Assembly: GCA_007922195.1 (NCBI GenBank)
Contig: ML682024.1
Span: forward strand, 11,242,572-11,306,571
Direction of reading: 5' to 3'
Source: Podocnemis expansa
Lineage: Eukaryota; Chordata; Testudines; Podocnemididae
Length of the DNA: 64,000 nucleotides
The position numbers and the translations under genes are program-made. Position 1 is the stretch's first letter. Each line of letters begins with the position of its first letter. Positions 1 through 11,446 of this stretch are shown piece after piece. Below the pieces are notes generated by a model, which was not told the DNA's origin, did not search any database, and saw only the letters and a program-made list of their open reading frames with translations.

Positions 1-1084
1 TTCGGCATTACTTCAGCCCCAGCTTTGTTCCAAAGGGCAATGGATCAATCAGATTTTGAGTGGTTTATCAGGAGTACAGTGCTATTTGGATGACATCCTG
101 GTCACGGGCAAAAATGAGGAGGAACACCATATGAACTTGGAAGCTACTCTGCAAAGACTGGAAGAGGATGGTCTATGTGTTCACAGAGACAAATGTAAGT
201 TTTCCCAGCCCTCCGTTGAACATTTAGGACATATAATTGATGCTGATGGTCTCCATAAGTCTCCAGCCAAGGTTAAGGCTATTGTGGATGCTCCGCTACC
301 TCAGAATGTAAGCCAACTTCGCTCTTTTTTAAGCTTATTAGACTATTATGGCAAGTTTATTCCACAATTAGCGACACTCCTGAAACCCCTACATGAGCCT
401 CTGGGGCCGAAAAGGGCCTGGAACTGGACTGAAGCCTGTGATATTGCATTTAATGAAGCTAAATGCTCACTGGTAAACTCTAAGGTTCTGACACATTTTG
501 ACCCATCCTTGCCCCTACAGTTGGCTTGTGATGCCTCCCCTTATGGAGTTGGGGCTGTATTGTCACATATTATGCCTTCTGGTGAAGAGAGGCCGATTGC
601 TTTTGCTTCACGCTCCTTGACCAAGGCCGAAACTAATTATGCCCAAATTGAATGCGAAGCACTGGGCATTGTTTTTGGTGTTCAGAAATTTCACCAGTAC
701 CTGTGGGGAAAGAAGTTCACACTTCTCACTGACCATCGACTCCTGACATCAATTTTGGGGCCACACACAGGCATCCCACATTTGGCTGCTAGCCGGATGC
801 AACGATGGGCATTGATACTTTCTGGATACACATATGAAATCAAGTACAGGCAATCCTCTTTGCATTGCAATGCTGATGGCCTTTCAAGGCTACCCTTATT
901 GGCACACCGTCAGGATCTGGGCCAGGAAGGAATCTTTTACTTTGAACAGGTGGAAAACACACCCGTCACGGCTTCTCAAGTGAAGAAAGCAATACGGGTT
1001 GGCCCAGCACTCTCACGAGTTATGGATTTCGTGATGCATGGTGTTTGTTGTGGGGTATGCGTGTCATTATCCCACCTTCATTAA
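1..1084 (+). pseudogene. Ty3/gypsy pol fragment: reverse transcriptase end plus RNase H
   Basis: This is the downstream part of a Ty3/gypsy retrotransposon polymerase, entering from the left window edge. The reading frame shows the RT catalytic motif YLDD at about residue 11 of the main frame (nt 56 onward). It continues through the thumb/connection and an RNase H domain with LACDASPYGVGAVL and TDHRLL. The RT motif before YLDD lies in another frame: a single extra base near nt 49 breaks it. The frame closes at 1084 and the integrase part continues in a different frame from about 1045, so a second frameshift separates them. The style of the RT and RNase H resembles the mag-like gypsy group known from animals; that placement is from memory of the family. 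It is a dead copy. Confidence 0.9.
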
Positions 1085-2274
1085 GACCACGTTTGTTGGA
1101 ACAGCTCCATTCAAGTCACTGCAGCATAGTGCGCATGAGAGAAATTGCACGGAGCTATTTCTGGTGGCCGGGCTTAGACAGGGCCATTGAAGAAACGGCT
1201 AGAGCTTGTACCTCATGCCAGAGCATCCGGAACACACCTCAGTTGGCACCTCTTCACCCATGGGATTGGCCTGAAAGGCCATGGCAACATATCCATGTTG
1301 ATTTTACTGGCCCATTTGAAGGATGTATGTTTCTGATTGCTGTGGATGCCCATTCAAAATGGCCAGAAGTCTCTGTAATGCAGTCCACTACTACGGAAGC
1401 CACTATTCAGACCCTGCATGGCTTTTTTAGTCATTATGGTCTTCCAGAACAGCTGGTGAGTGACAATGGACCACAATTTGTTTCTCAGGATTTTGAAACT
1501 TTTATGAAGGCCAATGAAATACATCAGATCAGGTCAGCACCATATCATCCTTCCACCAATGGGCTTGCTGAAAGGTTTGTACAGACTATGAAGCAAGCTC
1601 TAAAATCTGCAAAGGGACATTTACCTCTTCATAAGCGTCTGGACAACTTTGTGTTGTCCTACAGAAACACTCCACAGGCTACAACTAAGGCATCTCCAGC
1701 TTTTCTTATGATGGGATGGCAGTTGCAGTCTTCCTTTGATTTGTTGAAACCACGAGACACATGGCAAGTGGTTCAACGCCAACAGCAGGACCAGGTCAGC
1801 AGACGTTCACCAAGAACAAAGGGCCATACCTTCAGTATTGGACAGCCAGTTCTTGCACAAAACTATGCTTCAGGAGCTAAATGGGTCCCAGCAATGGTCA
1901 TTGCCCAGACAGGACCTGTTTCCTACTCTGTCCAGACAGCGAGTGGCTTAGTTTGACGACGGCATGTAGATCAGCTGCTTTTCCGTCATATCCGCCCAGA
2001 AGATGCAGCTTCAGCAGACATATCTGACTTCAACCTTACTGATGATACAACATCAGAGCATGAAACTACTGTTTCTGTCTCTCCTGCTCCAGCCACCCCT
2101 TCAACACCTTCAGCCTCCCTGGGCCAACCGGACACAACATTCTCTCCGGTTCCGCCTACTTCCCCAGTACCTGTGGTCACACCACCACCAATACCACCTT
2201 GTGGGGTGGGCACACCAGAAGTTCGCCATAATCCACCTCGTGACAGAAGGCCTCCTAATCGGCTGGATCTTTAG
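1045..2274 (+). pseudogene. Ty3/gypsy integrase and C-terminal tail, broken
   Basis: Integrase region of the same element. The N-terminal zinc-binding H2C2 finger is visible (HSSH ... CTSCQ). The catalytic core follows with the three acidic residues of the D,D,E triad in HVDFTGPF, VSDNGPQF and the segment TNGLAERF. The frame stops at 1954-1956 (TGA), where related integrases have tryptophan just before a conserved RRHVDQL segment. Reading continues in the same frame through a proline/serine/threonine-rich tail to a TAG at 2272-2274, so one nonsense change is the only break in this half. Integration of the cDNA copy into the host genome is the family function; here it is inactive. Confidence 0.88.
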
Positions 2275-2426
2275 CTACTGGTGACCCCCTCTTCATGGGG
2301 CAGAATAATTCCCCGGGGGTTCACTAGAGATGGGGCAGTCTACCCTCATCCCCTAGTTAGTTCCTATTCTTTCTGGGGGGGGAGGGCTTTATTCTGTGGA
2401 GGGTGTTCATTAGAGGGGGAGGAATA

Positions 2427-2610
2427 TGTGGTGTTTTGGACTACCTAGGATCATTGGGGTTGCCATAGTGATAAATGGGAGAGTCGTTTAGGTGCTAGGA
2501 AAACCTGTCTGTCTCCTCTCTCTCTCAGTTCTCTTTCAATAAAGACTTTTTATACAGCTCTGAATATGCTGTCCTCCTTATTGGATTATAATTCCCCTTA
2601 AAACTCCACA
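2427..2610 (+). repeat. 3' LTR of the Ty3/gypsy element
   Basis: A 184-bp segment beginning TGTGG and ending CCACA, a perfect 5-bp inverted terminus. A purine-rich tract (about 2412-2424) lies directly before it, as expected for a polypurine tract. It holds an AATAAA signal near 2539. It lies about 150 bp after the integrase tail stop. The 5' LTR is outside the window. This is short for an LTR but within the range for the family. Confidence 0.75.
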
Positions 2611-4887
2611 CTTATGTCTTGATCTTTGTTCATACAATACCCTTAATTATAGTGAACTTAACAACTAAGTCATTGCTTGGCTAGGAGATTCATGGGGCTA
2701 CCTTACAAACAGTCATGAGTTCTCTCTTCCTCCTGCATTTTCTTCAGAAAATTCTCTCAGCTCTACTGTAGAAACCTTTGGGACAATACACACAAAGAAC
2801 GTTTTTCCCACAGTTTATTTCATCAGTCATTATATTTCTGAGCCAATCCACTGAAGCCAATGTGAGTCTTTTTTCCCTGACATCAGAGGAGAATGAATTT
2901 GGCCCTTTGTAAGGAAATTATATAGAGAATAGTTCTCTTACTTTAGTGTAAAAAAATGTGAATATAGCAAAAGTGTATCCATCTAGATACTGAAAATTAA
3001 TACATAAAACATGATAGCACAGCTATAGTTAATGAAAATATTAGTTTCCCGCTTTTGTATATATAAACTCATTTACAGTGAATATAGGTGTGACAACTGG
3101 TGTTTACACATTAGTGAATAGTCTAGTTCTCAGGAGTTCTTGTCTCCATATTTACTAGTCAAAAGATGTCAGAAATGAATACAATAAAATCTCCAGTTTA
3201 TAATGCAGCCATAAAACCCAAGTGTGATGTATTGCTGGATGAACGTCTCACATATTTTTTGTTTAACATCTACTTAAAAAGTGAACAGAATTTGTTTTGA
3301 ACTATTTACCTGGCTTTTCCTTCATGGTAACTAAAGCTGAATAAATAGTGAATTTATTTCTTCCTTGATTATTTTAAAAAATTAAAAAAGATTTTTTTTG
3401 TGGGTTGAACCAAATTGTTGGTGAATCAAAACCCAGAAAAGATTTCCTCCAACCCAACTTGAACTTTCTCATTTTAATTAACACAAAAGAGGATTAGATT
3501 CACAGAATAGTAGAGTCCTCTTTCTAACCTAATGATTGGGATGCTTTTATGGGAGGATGGGGTTCAATACCCTTGTCTTCTTGACAGGAAGATGATATCT
3601 GAAACAGGGAACTAGCTTTTGTCAGAGGTGTGCTGCAACCACTAAGCTATGGGGTGTTCTGGTATAAGGTTTCTTCAGTCTTTTCTCTTCTAATGTAGTT
3701 AACTAATTTAAAAAGTCCTTGGAGCAGTGGTTTGAACTGGAGTCTCTAATAACCTAGGTAAATGCCCTAGCGTCATTCCATATCCTTATATAATTGGAGC
3801 GGGAGACTATATTAGGCTTTATTTGAGGATTAGGGCAGGACAGAATAGTCTAATTTCATTGCAAAAAGCCATAAATGCCACCAGAATTTAATGAAAGGTC
3901 TGTGACTTGACATGTTGTGGAGGGAGAGGTGGGGAAATAGATGAAAGCAGTACCTCACGCACAGCAAGTACTTCAGCCAAGAGAATTCTGAGTCCTTTGT
4001 TAGAAGGGACAAGCTCACTAACCTAATTTGACCTTTTCAAGTGAAGCTGACCCTGCAAAGGAATGACAGACATTTCAATTGGAACATATTACCTTCAAAC
4101 AAGAACCCTGATTCTGCCTGAAACCCTCTATTTATGGAGCCCCATTTAAATCAGCTAGAGACAGTGTGGGTACAGAGATCTGTCCATGTGAAACTAATTT
4201 TTAGCTTAACAAAGACACTTTTACAAAGAATGTGCTTGTGAAGGGGAGAAGCATGGAAATTAAAACTTAAACAACTGTAGCAAGTCAACGCTCAAGCATT
4301 AATCCAAGTGCAAGAAGCACAATACTAGGGTCAGCTTACTGCTGATCAGAGTTGTGGTGACTAGTCTTATTTCCTGAGTCCATCAGCATGTCTCACATGA
4401 CTGGAAATCAACAGGAAACTACAATTTTAAATACAAATATTGATGCCTTTTCTGATTTAAAATCCAGCCTTGAATAATGTGGAAACATAGATTCTCTGTT
4501 TCATCCATTGAACTTACGAAGGACTGTTTTCTCTAACAAATACCTAACAAACAGCCTGCATTATCAGATCTGATAAGGGGAGCATTTTTACCCCCATAGG
4601 TTATGTAGGGTAGATCTTGTCTAGCCCTATTAAGGGGATTTCAGTTGTTCTCCCTTCCCCCCACATGAGCTAGGAGGGCTGATCCTCTTTCCATCTTCCC
4701 ATACATGGGCCATAATACTAAATAACTGAAGGAGTTAGAGTGTAATTGTTTTTTTTCTCAAACACAAACTCAACAGAGAATCATTTTCTATATCTTCAAA
4801 GAAAAACATACCTGGAGTGGGGTGGGGGGAATCTATACAATGGATATTTTCAGAAAGTTCAAACCATATTTTTGTTTTTCTGTACAG
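2611..4887. other. Non-coding stretch; one possible old SINE
   Basis: AT-rich sequence with no supported gene. On the minus strand at about 3500-3660 there is a possible old tRNA-derived SINE: a box-A-like TAGCTTAGTGGTT, then a weak box-B-like segment about 80 bases later. The rest shows nothing I can name. Confidence 0.35.
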
Positions 4888-5001
4888 AAAACATGGACTT
4901 TCCTAAACTGGTCCTAGATGACAAGATTATCATGGATATTTTTGTTCTTGCTCTCATGCTCAAAGTCATCAGGATTGCTTTCCTCATTTATCATCTTTCA
5001 G
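4888..5001 (+). pseudogene. Hydrophobic (membrane) exon copy 1, splice donor lost
   Basis: A 114-nt exon-like block after a good acceptor (pyrimidine-rich, TGTACAG). In phase 1 it reads EN-MDFPKLVLDDKIIMDI and then a hydrophobic run ending IYHLSG. It aligns codon for codon with the block at 12977-13093, including AAACTGGTCCTAG versus AAACTGCTCCTAG and the end TATCA..CTCAGG.ATGGAA. At the position of the GT donor in that copy, this one has GA (5002-5003), so normal splicing is not expected. The hydrophobic stretch carries a lysine and an arginine (LMLKVIRIAF), as in activating immune receptors that pair with signalling adaptors, but this may only be drift. The parent gene is not identified; the second hydrophobic exon of MOG-like or butyrophilin-like genes is one possibility. 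Confidence 0.5.
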
Positions 5002-5387
5002 GAATGGAAAATTTCTTTCTGCATTGCCAAACTTTCTGTATACTTATCACATAAAGCTAACCTTACAGCTCTTACTTGGTCTTTAGCAACAAGGGAAATT
5101 CTGTTGTTTGGAGGCTGCAGTGTTTGAGCCATAAATATTTATTTCTTTTTTGTAGTGTATGAAAGCTAAGAGTGAGTCTTTGCCAATGCAACTTCTTACA
5201 GAGTAAGGAACTACACCATAGGAGTGAGGAGTTATAGATTGGATAGCACTTCCCTCTGCTGGAATTAACTTCATTCAGCTAGGCTAGCACATTCTCTGAG
5301 GTTAATTGGAACAAACTTTCTCAAAGAACCCAGGAAGCTATTTCTCACTTGGGATTGTTTGTTTAATTGTTGCCAAGTTCCAAAGGG

Positions 5388-5462
5388 GCAGCAGCCATGT
5401 TAGCCTCATTCAGTAAAATAAACAAGGAGCCCTGTGGCACAGGACTCCTGGTTTGTTTTATT
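5388..5462. repeat. Penelope-like terminal fragment
   Basis: Contains the motif TTCCAAAGGGGCAGC...AAATAAACAAGGAG.CCTGTGGCAC, which recurs in many places in the window and matches the flanks of the GIY-YIG element at 10.3-11.3 kb. The second half (AGGACTCCTGGTTTGTTTT) is inverted against the first, giving a small foldback. Confidence 0.45.
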
Positions 5463-7007
5463 TAATTGAGGCTTCTCAAAATGTCACTGAGCATGCTGAA
5501 AATGAATTTTTTCAGACGCTCATAACATGGGTGGAAAATCTGAGTGGATTTTCATGGGAATAACAAAGGATATGTCCCTGACACAAAAACCATACCCCTC
5601 CCCCCAGCCAAATTGCGGGTCCATGCTTCAAGCATGAGAGAGCTACAGCTTCTCAGAGATTAAGTGGTCAGAATGTCCTTAACATTTCAAAACAGTGTAT
5701 TGTTCCTAGCCTGCTTCTCAGAAGTAGTTGTATCATTTGGGGGCAAAGAAATTCAGCCTGAGGCAGAATGGGAAGTTTCTGTCCAAAGAAGCAATGTTTG
5801 GCAAAGTTTGTCAACTGCTAATAAGGTTTTATCATAGGAAATGTTCGGCAAAATTAAGGATGGATGATATACCTGTCCCACCTATAGTATAGCTCTGTAT
5901 TAGCACTTGGAGTTATGGAATCCATGAATGTCCAAGGCCAGAAGGGAACATTATGATTGCCTCATCTGAACTCCTATGTAACAAAGGCCAGAGAACTTCC
6001 ACAGAATAATTCCTGGAGTATGTACCAAACCAGACCAGTATCTGCATTGTTCTGGCCACCACACAGACCCTTCCCCAGAGAGCTCACAAGCTAAATAAAG
6101 CTCAGTGTCTGACAATTATGCTTGCATGTAATCCCCAATATTTGAAAAGAGAATCTGACAATTATTCGTGGTGGTCAGAGATCAACTACAGACTCCAAAC
6201 ACCTGCATAAAGTAGCACTGTTACCTAAGGGAGAAACAGGGATGGGGACTGTTGTGGCTCCGTATGACTTGAACAGCTAGTGAAATGGCTGACTAAAACC
6301 TGCTCTCAAATATTTCTTTGAAATGGAATCCAAGGTTCTATTCAGACCAGTTATGGCTCTTGGTTGTTCATGAATACTTACAGAAGTGCCATGCCTTCCA
6401 GGTGAACTTCTAAATAGTAAATTTTGCTTTCACACAAGTATATCTTTAGGAGCAGATTTTGCTATCCTGTGGAGGATTACAGGATACTCTTCCTTCAGGA
6501 TCAAAGACCAGGAGCTGAGCTGAATTGAGCTGGTGGATCCGTTTGAGTAACCCTGACCACTGCACCTGAAAAAAGGTGGAACTTAAATAGCTGATCTTTA
6601 AATAAAAAGAGCAGCAGGAGGAGGTGGTGGAGGAATTTCCACACCCTTCAGAAAGTTAGGTGCTAGAATTGATGTCCTGAGGGACTGCTTCTAGAGTTAC
6701 TAGTACTGAGGGAAACTGCTCCAGAAAAGCAAACAGACAAGAGGGGAGACTGGTTGGGGACTTTGTAGTGTTGAAGGTCTGATGTAAGACCCAAGAAATC
6801 TGTGACTGAAGCTGCTGATGTGAGACATGAATTTAGTGACAGGGCTGCTATACTTGCACAGACTTTGAAGTAAGAGCATGCAGGGATTTAGTAATAGGCC
6901 AGGGTTTGAACCTTAACACCTGCTCTCGTTTGCTATTACTGTATAACCTGATCCCATGTTTTACACTCCCTTGCATTTATTTTCATTCCGTTCTGTAAGT
7001 TCTCCCA
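5463..7007. other. Non-coding stretch with an old CR1-like fragment
   Basis: At about 5918-6015 a segment (TCCAAGGCCAGAAGGGAACA, then ...GGCCAGAGAACTTCC) looks like the reverse complement of a CR1-type LINE 3' end common in reptiles. No gene is visible in the remainder. Confidence 0.4.
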
Positions 7008-7074
7008 ATCTTCGAAGCATCTGACAAAGTGGGATTTTCTCCCACAAAAGTTCATGTGAAAAATAAATCTGTTA
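7008..7074 (+). repeat. Penelope-like terminus, left part of a split copy
   Basis: Reads GAAGCATCTGACAAAGTGGG and continues to AATAAATCTGTTA. The continuing sequence (TTAAGTGCTACAGGACTCC) is found at 8046 onward, after the element at 7075-8039. The two halves join at a TTA duplicated at 7072-7074 and 8040-8042. Confidence 0.55.
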
Positions 7075-8039
7075 GGCTATGTTCACCTTATTTCGAAACA
7101 CCTTATTTCAAAATAACAAAAAAAGTGTTTTCGAAATAAGGGAAAAGGAGGGAATCGAAATTGCATGTTCAGTGTGACATGCTATTTCGAAATAGGAGAG
7201 GGGAGGGGGAGGGAGGCCCTGTGCTGGGCCAGGGAAGCCCCGCCCCTGGGATTCCCCTCCCCCCTCTGGCTCCAGCCAGGGGCGAGGGGGTGCTTCCCCT
7301 ACCCTCTGCCGCCTCTGCACGGGGCAGGGGGGGCTTCCCTTGCCCCCCCGCCGCGTCTTCCTGGGGCATGGAGGCTCCCCCCCGCGGGTCTGGCCTCAGG
7401 CAGGGGGGATTCCCCAGCACCCCCCCACCTGCAGGAATACCCCCTGCCCAAAGCTGGACCCGCTGGGAGGGGGGAGGGGGGAGCCTCCCTGCCCCGTGCA
7501 GAGGCGGCAGGTGGGCAGGGGGAGCCCTCCACCCCCGGCAAAAGGAGGGCAACCCAGGCTTGGGGGCAGGCCCAGCTGGCTTCCCCCACTTTTCCTTGCC
7601 AGGGCTAGGGGGTTGAAGGGGGCTGAGGCTCCCGTCCCCCCCTGCTCCTAGCAAGGGCAAGTGGGGGGAAGCCGGCTGGGGCACCTTCGACCCCCTGCAC
7701 CCCACTCAGCACCCTGGCCAGGGTGCTGATCCCTGGCCAGGGTGCTGAGGGGGGGGTGGGACCTTCCCCCCAGGGTGGTATGCACCCTGGGAAGAAGGTC
7801 ATTGTTATTTTAAAACACTCTTTGTTTCGAAATAACATGTCCAGACGGCTTATTTTGAAACCACTGGTTTTGAAATAACCCTCCTTTCAACCCCAAAGTG
7901 GGTTTAAGCTGTTTCGAAAGGAGGGCTCTTGTTTCAAAACGAGGAGCTCCCTCCTTTTGAAACAAGAAAACGGATGTGGGGACTTTTATTTCGAAACAAC
8001 AGTGTTGTTTCGAAATAAAAGCCCTGTGTGAACATACAC
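7075..8039. mobile_element. Inverted-repeat DNA transposon, TTTCGAAA family, TTA duplication
   Basis: Ends GGCTATGTTCAC... and ...GTGTGAACATACAC form terminal inverted repeats. The element is flanked by TTA at 7072-7074 and 8040-8042, as in PIF/Harbinger-type insertions. Both arms are filled with repeats of TTTCGAAA-centred sequence (CTTATTTCGAAA, GTTTCGAAATAA). The centre (about 7195-7790) is very GC-rich with short CCCCTGGC/GCCAGGGG inverted segments. Open frames across the centre are by-products of base composition. No transposase is present, so it is non-autonomous. Confidence 0.65.
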
Positions 8040-8118
8040 TTAGTTTTTAAGTGCTACAGGACTCCTTGTTTCTTTTTCTTCTTCTGGAGTAGATTAATAC
8101 AGCTGCCCCTTTGGAACT
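8040..8118 (+). repeat. Penelope-like terminus, right part of the split copy
   Basis: Continues the copy from 7008-7074: AAGTGCTACAGGACTCCTTG, then AGATTAATACAGCTGCCCC. It supports insertion of the 7075-8039 element into an existing Penelope-like terminus. Confidence 0.5.
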
Positions 8119-8890
8119 GAGCTCTAGCTCTAGACAACATGTTTAGTGCACTGCCCAAGAACTAGGAAATGGTTGTGCCAGAATGAGACATTGTCCAGAC
8201 TGAGATTTCCCTGCGGCTTACTTTTATTTCAACAAGTTAGCAGTTTCCGATTGGGAAAATATTCCCTTGGAAAGTTTCAGACCCCATTCTGCCACCCATA
8301 TGGGGTTTGTACTCATGCACCATGGTCACAGAAACACCCCAGATTACTAAATGTTATGCCCCCTGTTGCTCAGAGGGTTCCTTCCGCACTTGGCCTTCAC
8401 TGAGCTCTGGAGATCATAGCCATGTTTGTCATCAGACTACAGACAATCCCCATGGCAAGAAGACCTCTGATATGCCCTGGCTGCTACTGACAGCCACCAA
8501 ACAGTCCTGAAATGAGGTGTACAGAATCCGTCCATGTACACATGCCTCTGTCCATTCTGCCAAGGTGCTCCAACTGCCACCTTCACTAAACAGCCATGCC
8601 CAACACAGCAAACACAGCCAGGTCAATGCTGCAAGTGAAATATGTGGTGCACAACACAAACAATGGCACATTCTTATACAGCTTCCTCAGATCTACTCAT
8701 TATTGAACCCCCGAACCCTTTGCCCTGTTATTTCCAATATCTATTGCCTGCTACAGAGGACAGAATTAAGGTTGCAGTGCAGATATGAGGCAGTGCAGAA
8801 GCTATGATGCTCACAGCTAGGGAAAGGAGATTCTGATGTGCATTTGAAAACAAACTCACAAGAAATCCAGTGTGTACATCTATAAGTCTA
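8119..8890. other. Non-coding stretch
   Basis: No supported gene or repeat. The short open frames here have no recognisable features. Confidence 0.4.
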
Positions 8891-8894
8891 TACA

Positions 8895-9213
8895 ACTTTC
8901 AGCTTTCCAAGGAGGAGGGAGCTCGACTGTTCTCGGTAGTAACAGAGGGCAGAACGAGAAGCAATGGTTTCAAGTTACAGCTGGGGCGGTCCAGGCTGGA
9001 TATTAGGAAAAACTTCCTTACTAGGCGAGTGGTGAAGCAGTGGAATAAGTTGCCTAGGGAGGTGGTGGAATCTCCATCTCTGGAGGTGTTCAAGTCCCAG
9101 CTGGACAAAACACTGACTGGGATGATCTAATGGGAGTGGTCCTGCTTTTTTTGGCAGGGGGTTGGACTAGATGACCTCGTGGGGTCCCTTCCAACCCTAT
9201 GATTCTATGATTC
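8895..9213 (+). mobile_element. CR1-type LINE, 3' end
   Basis: The last part of a CR1 open frame is clear (EGARLFSVVTEGRTRSNG, then [19 protein letters not shown]) and ends at a TAA at 9128-9130. It is followed by the short CR1 3' untranslated tail with GGGTTGGACTAGATGACCT and terminal ATTCTATG-type repeats. The copy is 5'-truncated, the normal state for CR1. Confidence 0.85.
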
Positions 9214-9329
9214 ACCTTAACTGTGTATTTTCCAGTTTTCAGAGATTAAGTTTAGCCCTGCTCTGCATCATGGAAGGGGATAAGGCACTACTGGGCTACC
9301 TTAACTTTTCAGTGACAGTGTACTGGGGT

Positions 9330-10267
9330 ATCATCAATGATCTGGATGATGGAATAGACTGCATTCTCAGTAAGTTTGCGGATGACACCAAGCTGGGGGG
9401 AACGGTAGACACGTTGGAGGGCAAGGACAGGATTCAGGGAGACCTAGATAAATTGGAACAGTGGGCCAATAGAAATCTTATGAGGTTCAATAAGGATAAG
9501 TGTAAAATCCTGCACTTGGGACAAAAAAAAACCCATGCACTGCTACAGGCTGGGAAACATTCAGCTAAGTAGCAGCAATGTAGAAAAGGACCTGGGGGTC
9601 ATGGTGGATGGGAAGCTAGATATGAGTCAGCAGTGTGCTCTTGCTGCCAAAAAGGCCAATGGCATACTGGGCTGCATCAAAAAAACGTATTACCAGCAGA
9701 TCAAGGGATGTGATCATTCCCCTCTATTCTGCACTGGTGAGGCCACATCTAGAATACTGTGTTCAGTTTTGGGCTCCCCACTACAAAAAGGACAGGGAGA
9801 TGCTAGAGAGAGTTCAGAGGAGGGCAACCAAAATGATTAAAGGGCTAGAGAACAATCCCTATGAGGAAAGACTGAAAGCATTAAGCTTATTTAGTCTGCA
9901 GAAAAGGAGATTGAGGGGGGATTTGATAACAACCTTCAACTACTTGAAGGGATGCTCTAAGGAAGATGGAGCTTGACTGTTCTCGGTAGTAACGGAGGAC
10001 AGAACAAGGAGCAATGGTTTCAAGTTGCGGTTAGGGAGGTCTAGGCTGGATATTAGAAAAAAACTTTTTTACTAGGAGATTGGTGAAGTCTTGGAATGAG
10101 CTGCCGAGGGAGGTGGTGGAGTCTCCATCTTTGGAGGTGTTTAAGGCCCGGCTGGACAAAACCCTGACTGGGATGGTTTAAGCAGGAGTGGTCCTGCCTC
10201 TGGCAGGGGGTTGGACTAGATGACCTATGAGGTCCCTTCCAACCCTAGAATTCTATGATTCTATGAT
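9330..10267 (+). mobile_element. CR1-type LINE, RT fragment to 3' end
   Basis: A longer CR1 copy. It begins within the reverse transcriptase, where FADDTKLGG carries the catalytic FADD motif. It continues through [37 protein letters not shown] and the C-terminal segment, then the same 3' tail ending in ATTCTATGATTCTATGATT. The frame changes at least twice (near 9560 and 9700) and an in-frame stop is present at 9974-9976, so it is inactive. It lies just downstream of another CR1 end on the same strand. Confidence 0.85.
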
Positions 10268-10335
10268 TTATTACAATGAGACCAAATGAGAGAGGAAAAA
10301 AAGAAAATGGTATTATGATGTGTAAAAAACCCAAG

Positions 10336-11262
10336 CAGTTGTGTGGCACTTTAAGACTAACAGATTTATTTTTTGCATGAGCTTTCATGGAAGCAGATCC
10401 CACTTCCTCAGATGCTTCGAAGATGGGTGAACTTACAGAAAGGAATGAAACTAAATGCAAGGGGGTGTAAAACATAGGATCAGGTCATACAGGAACAGCA
10501 AATCAGAGCAGTTTACAGGCTCAAAGAATTGGAAGCCTGAAGTCAAATTACCCTTTGTAATGGGAAAAGAACCCATACTCTCGATTGAGTCCTGCTTTCA
10601 CAGAATTTAGCTTGCATATTAATTCGAGTTCAGCTGTTTCTCTTTGGAGTCTTGATGTCCCAGGTACATCTCTAACGACAATCGTTAACAAATCCATCAC
10701 CGAGTGATGAGGAAGATGGAAGTGCTCAGCAACTGGTTTCTTTGTTCTTTGATTTCTGATATCAGCTCTGTGCTCATTCAGTCTCTTACAGAGCGATCGT
10801 CCTGTTTGTCCAATATATAAGGTGTTGGGGCATTTCTTGCACATGATGGCATAGACCACATTAGTAGATGAGCAGGTAAATGAGCCTTTGATGGAGTAGC
10901 AGGCTTGATTAGGTGTCTGTTGTGTAGATATGTGGGCAGACTTGGCAGCATGGTTTTTTGCAGGGGTGTGTGCCTGCTTCAATGTTCTTGTTGTTAGATC
11001 TGTAGTTGCTGGTGAGTATCTGTTTAAGATTAGGGGGCTCTCTATAAGCAAGGAGTGGTCTGTCTCCTAATGCTTGAGAGAGAGAGGGATCACCTTTTAG
11101 AATAGGCTGTAGGTCCTTAATGATCTTTTGCAGAGGTCTGACTTGAGGATTGTATGTGGTGACTAGTGGTGTTCTGTTGCTTTCTTTCTTGGGTCTCTCC
11201 TGTAGTAGATAACTTCGGGGGAAAAAAAATAATTCTGTTAGTCTTAAAGTGCCACACAACTG
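10336..11262 (-). mobile_element. Penelope-like element fragment flanked by 29-bp inverted repeats
   Basis: The fragment carries a GIY-YIG endonuclease on the minus strand. It is bracketed by a perfect 29-bp inverted repeat (10336-10364 and 11234-11262) holding GTGTGGCACTTTAAGACTAA. Penelope-like elements often carry terminal repeats in direct or inverted order, which fits. The RT core is missing, so the copy is 5'-truncated on its own strand. Confidence 0.75.
10548..11210 (-). pseudogene. Penelope-like polyprotein, C-terminal part with GIY-YIG endonuclease
   Basis: The minus-strand frames join a linker (TPLVTTYNPQVRPLQKIIKD and LLAYREPPNLKQIL) to a GIY-YIG nuclease domain. The nuclease shows VVYAIMCKKC, then TLYIGQTGRSLCKRLNEHRA, with the tyrosines, glycine and arginine of the family, and a pair of cysteines just before. 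In the family this nuclease nicks target DNA for reverse transcription. Two overlapping frames (10548-11051 and 10909-11415) share the region, so a frameshift lies near 10.9-11.05 kb. The second frame runs on into the inverted terminal repeat, so its first ~60 residues are not real protein. Confidence 0.8.
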
Positions 11263-11446
11263 CTTGTTGTTTTTATACTGGACTAGACGAACATGGCTAT
11301 CCCTTTGGAAATTGATTATGATGTGTGCCTTGCTTTCTAGAATTTCCAAGAATTCCTTGTTTATTGCATTTGTCAAAGAATTATATTCGTGATTTACCCT
11401 AGAAAAAGTAAACAAAATACCTGTGACTATGTAAATTATTCTCTAT

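Noticed and set aside
7108..7838. Many overlapping open frames rich in proline and glycine
   Set aside because: They overlap in several frames on both strands of a GC-rich transposon core; composition alone explains them.
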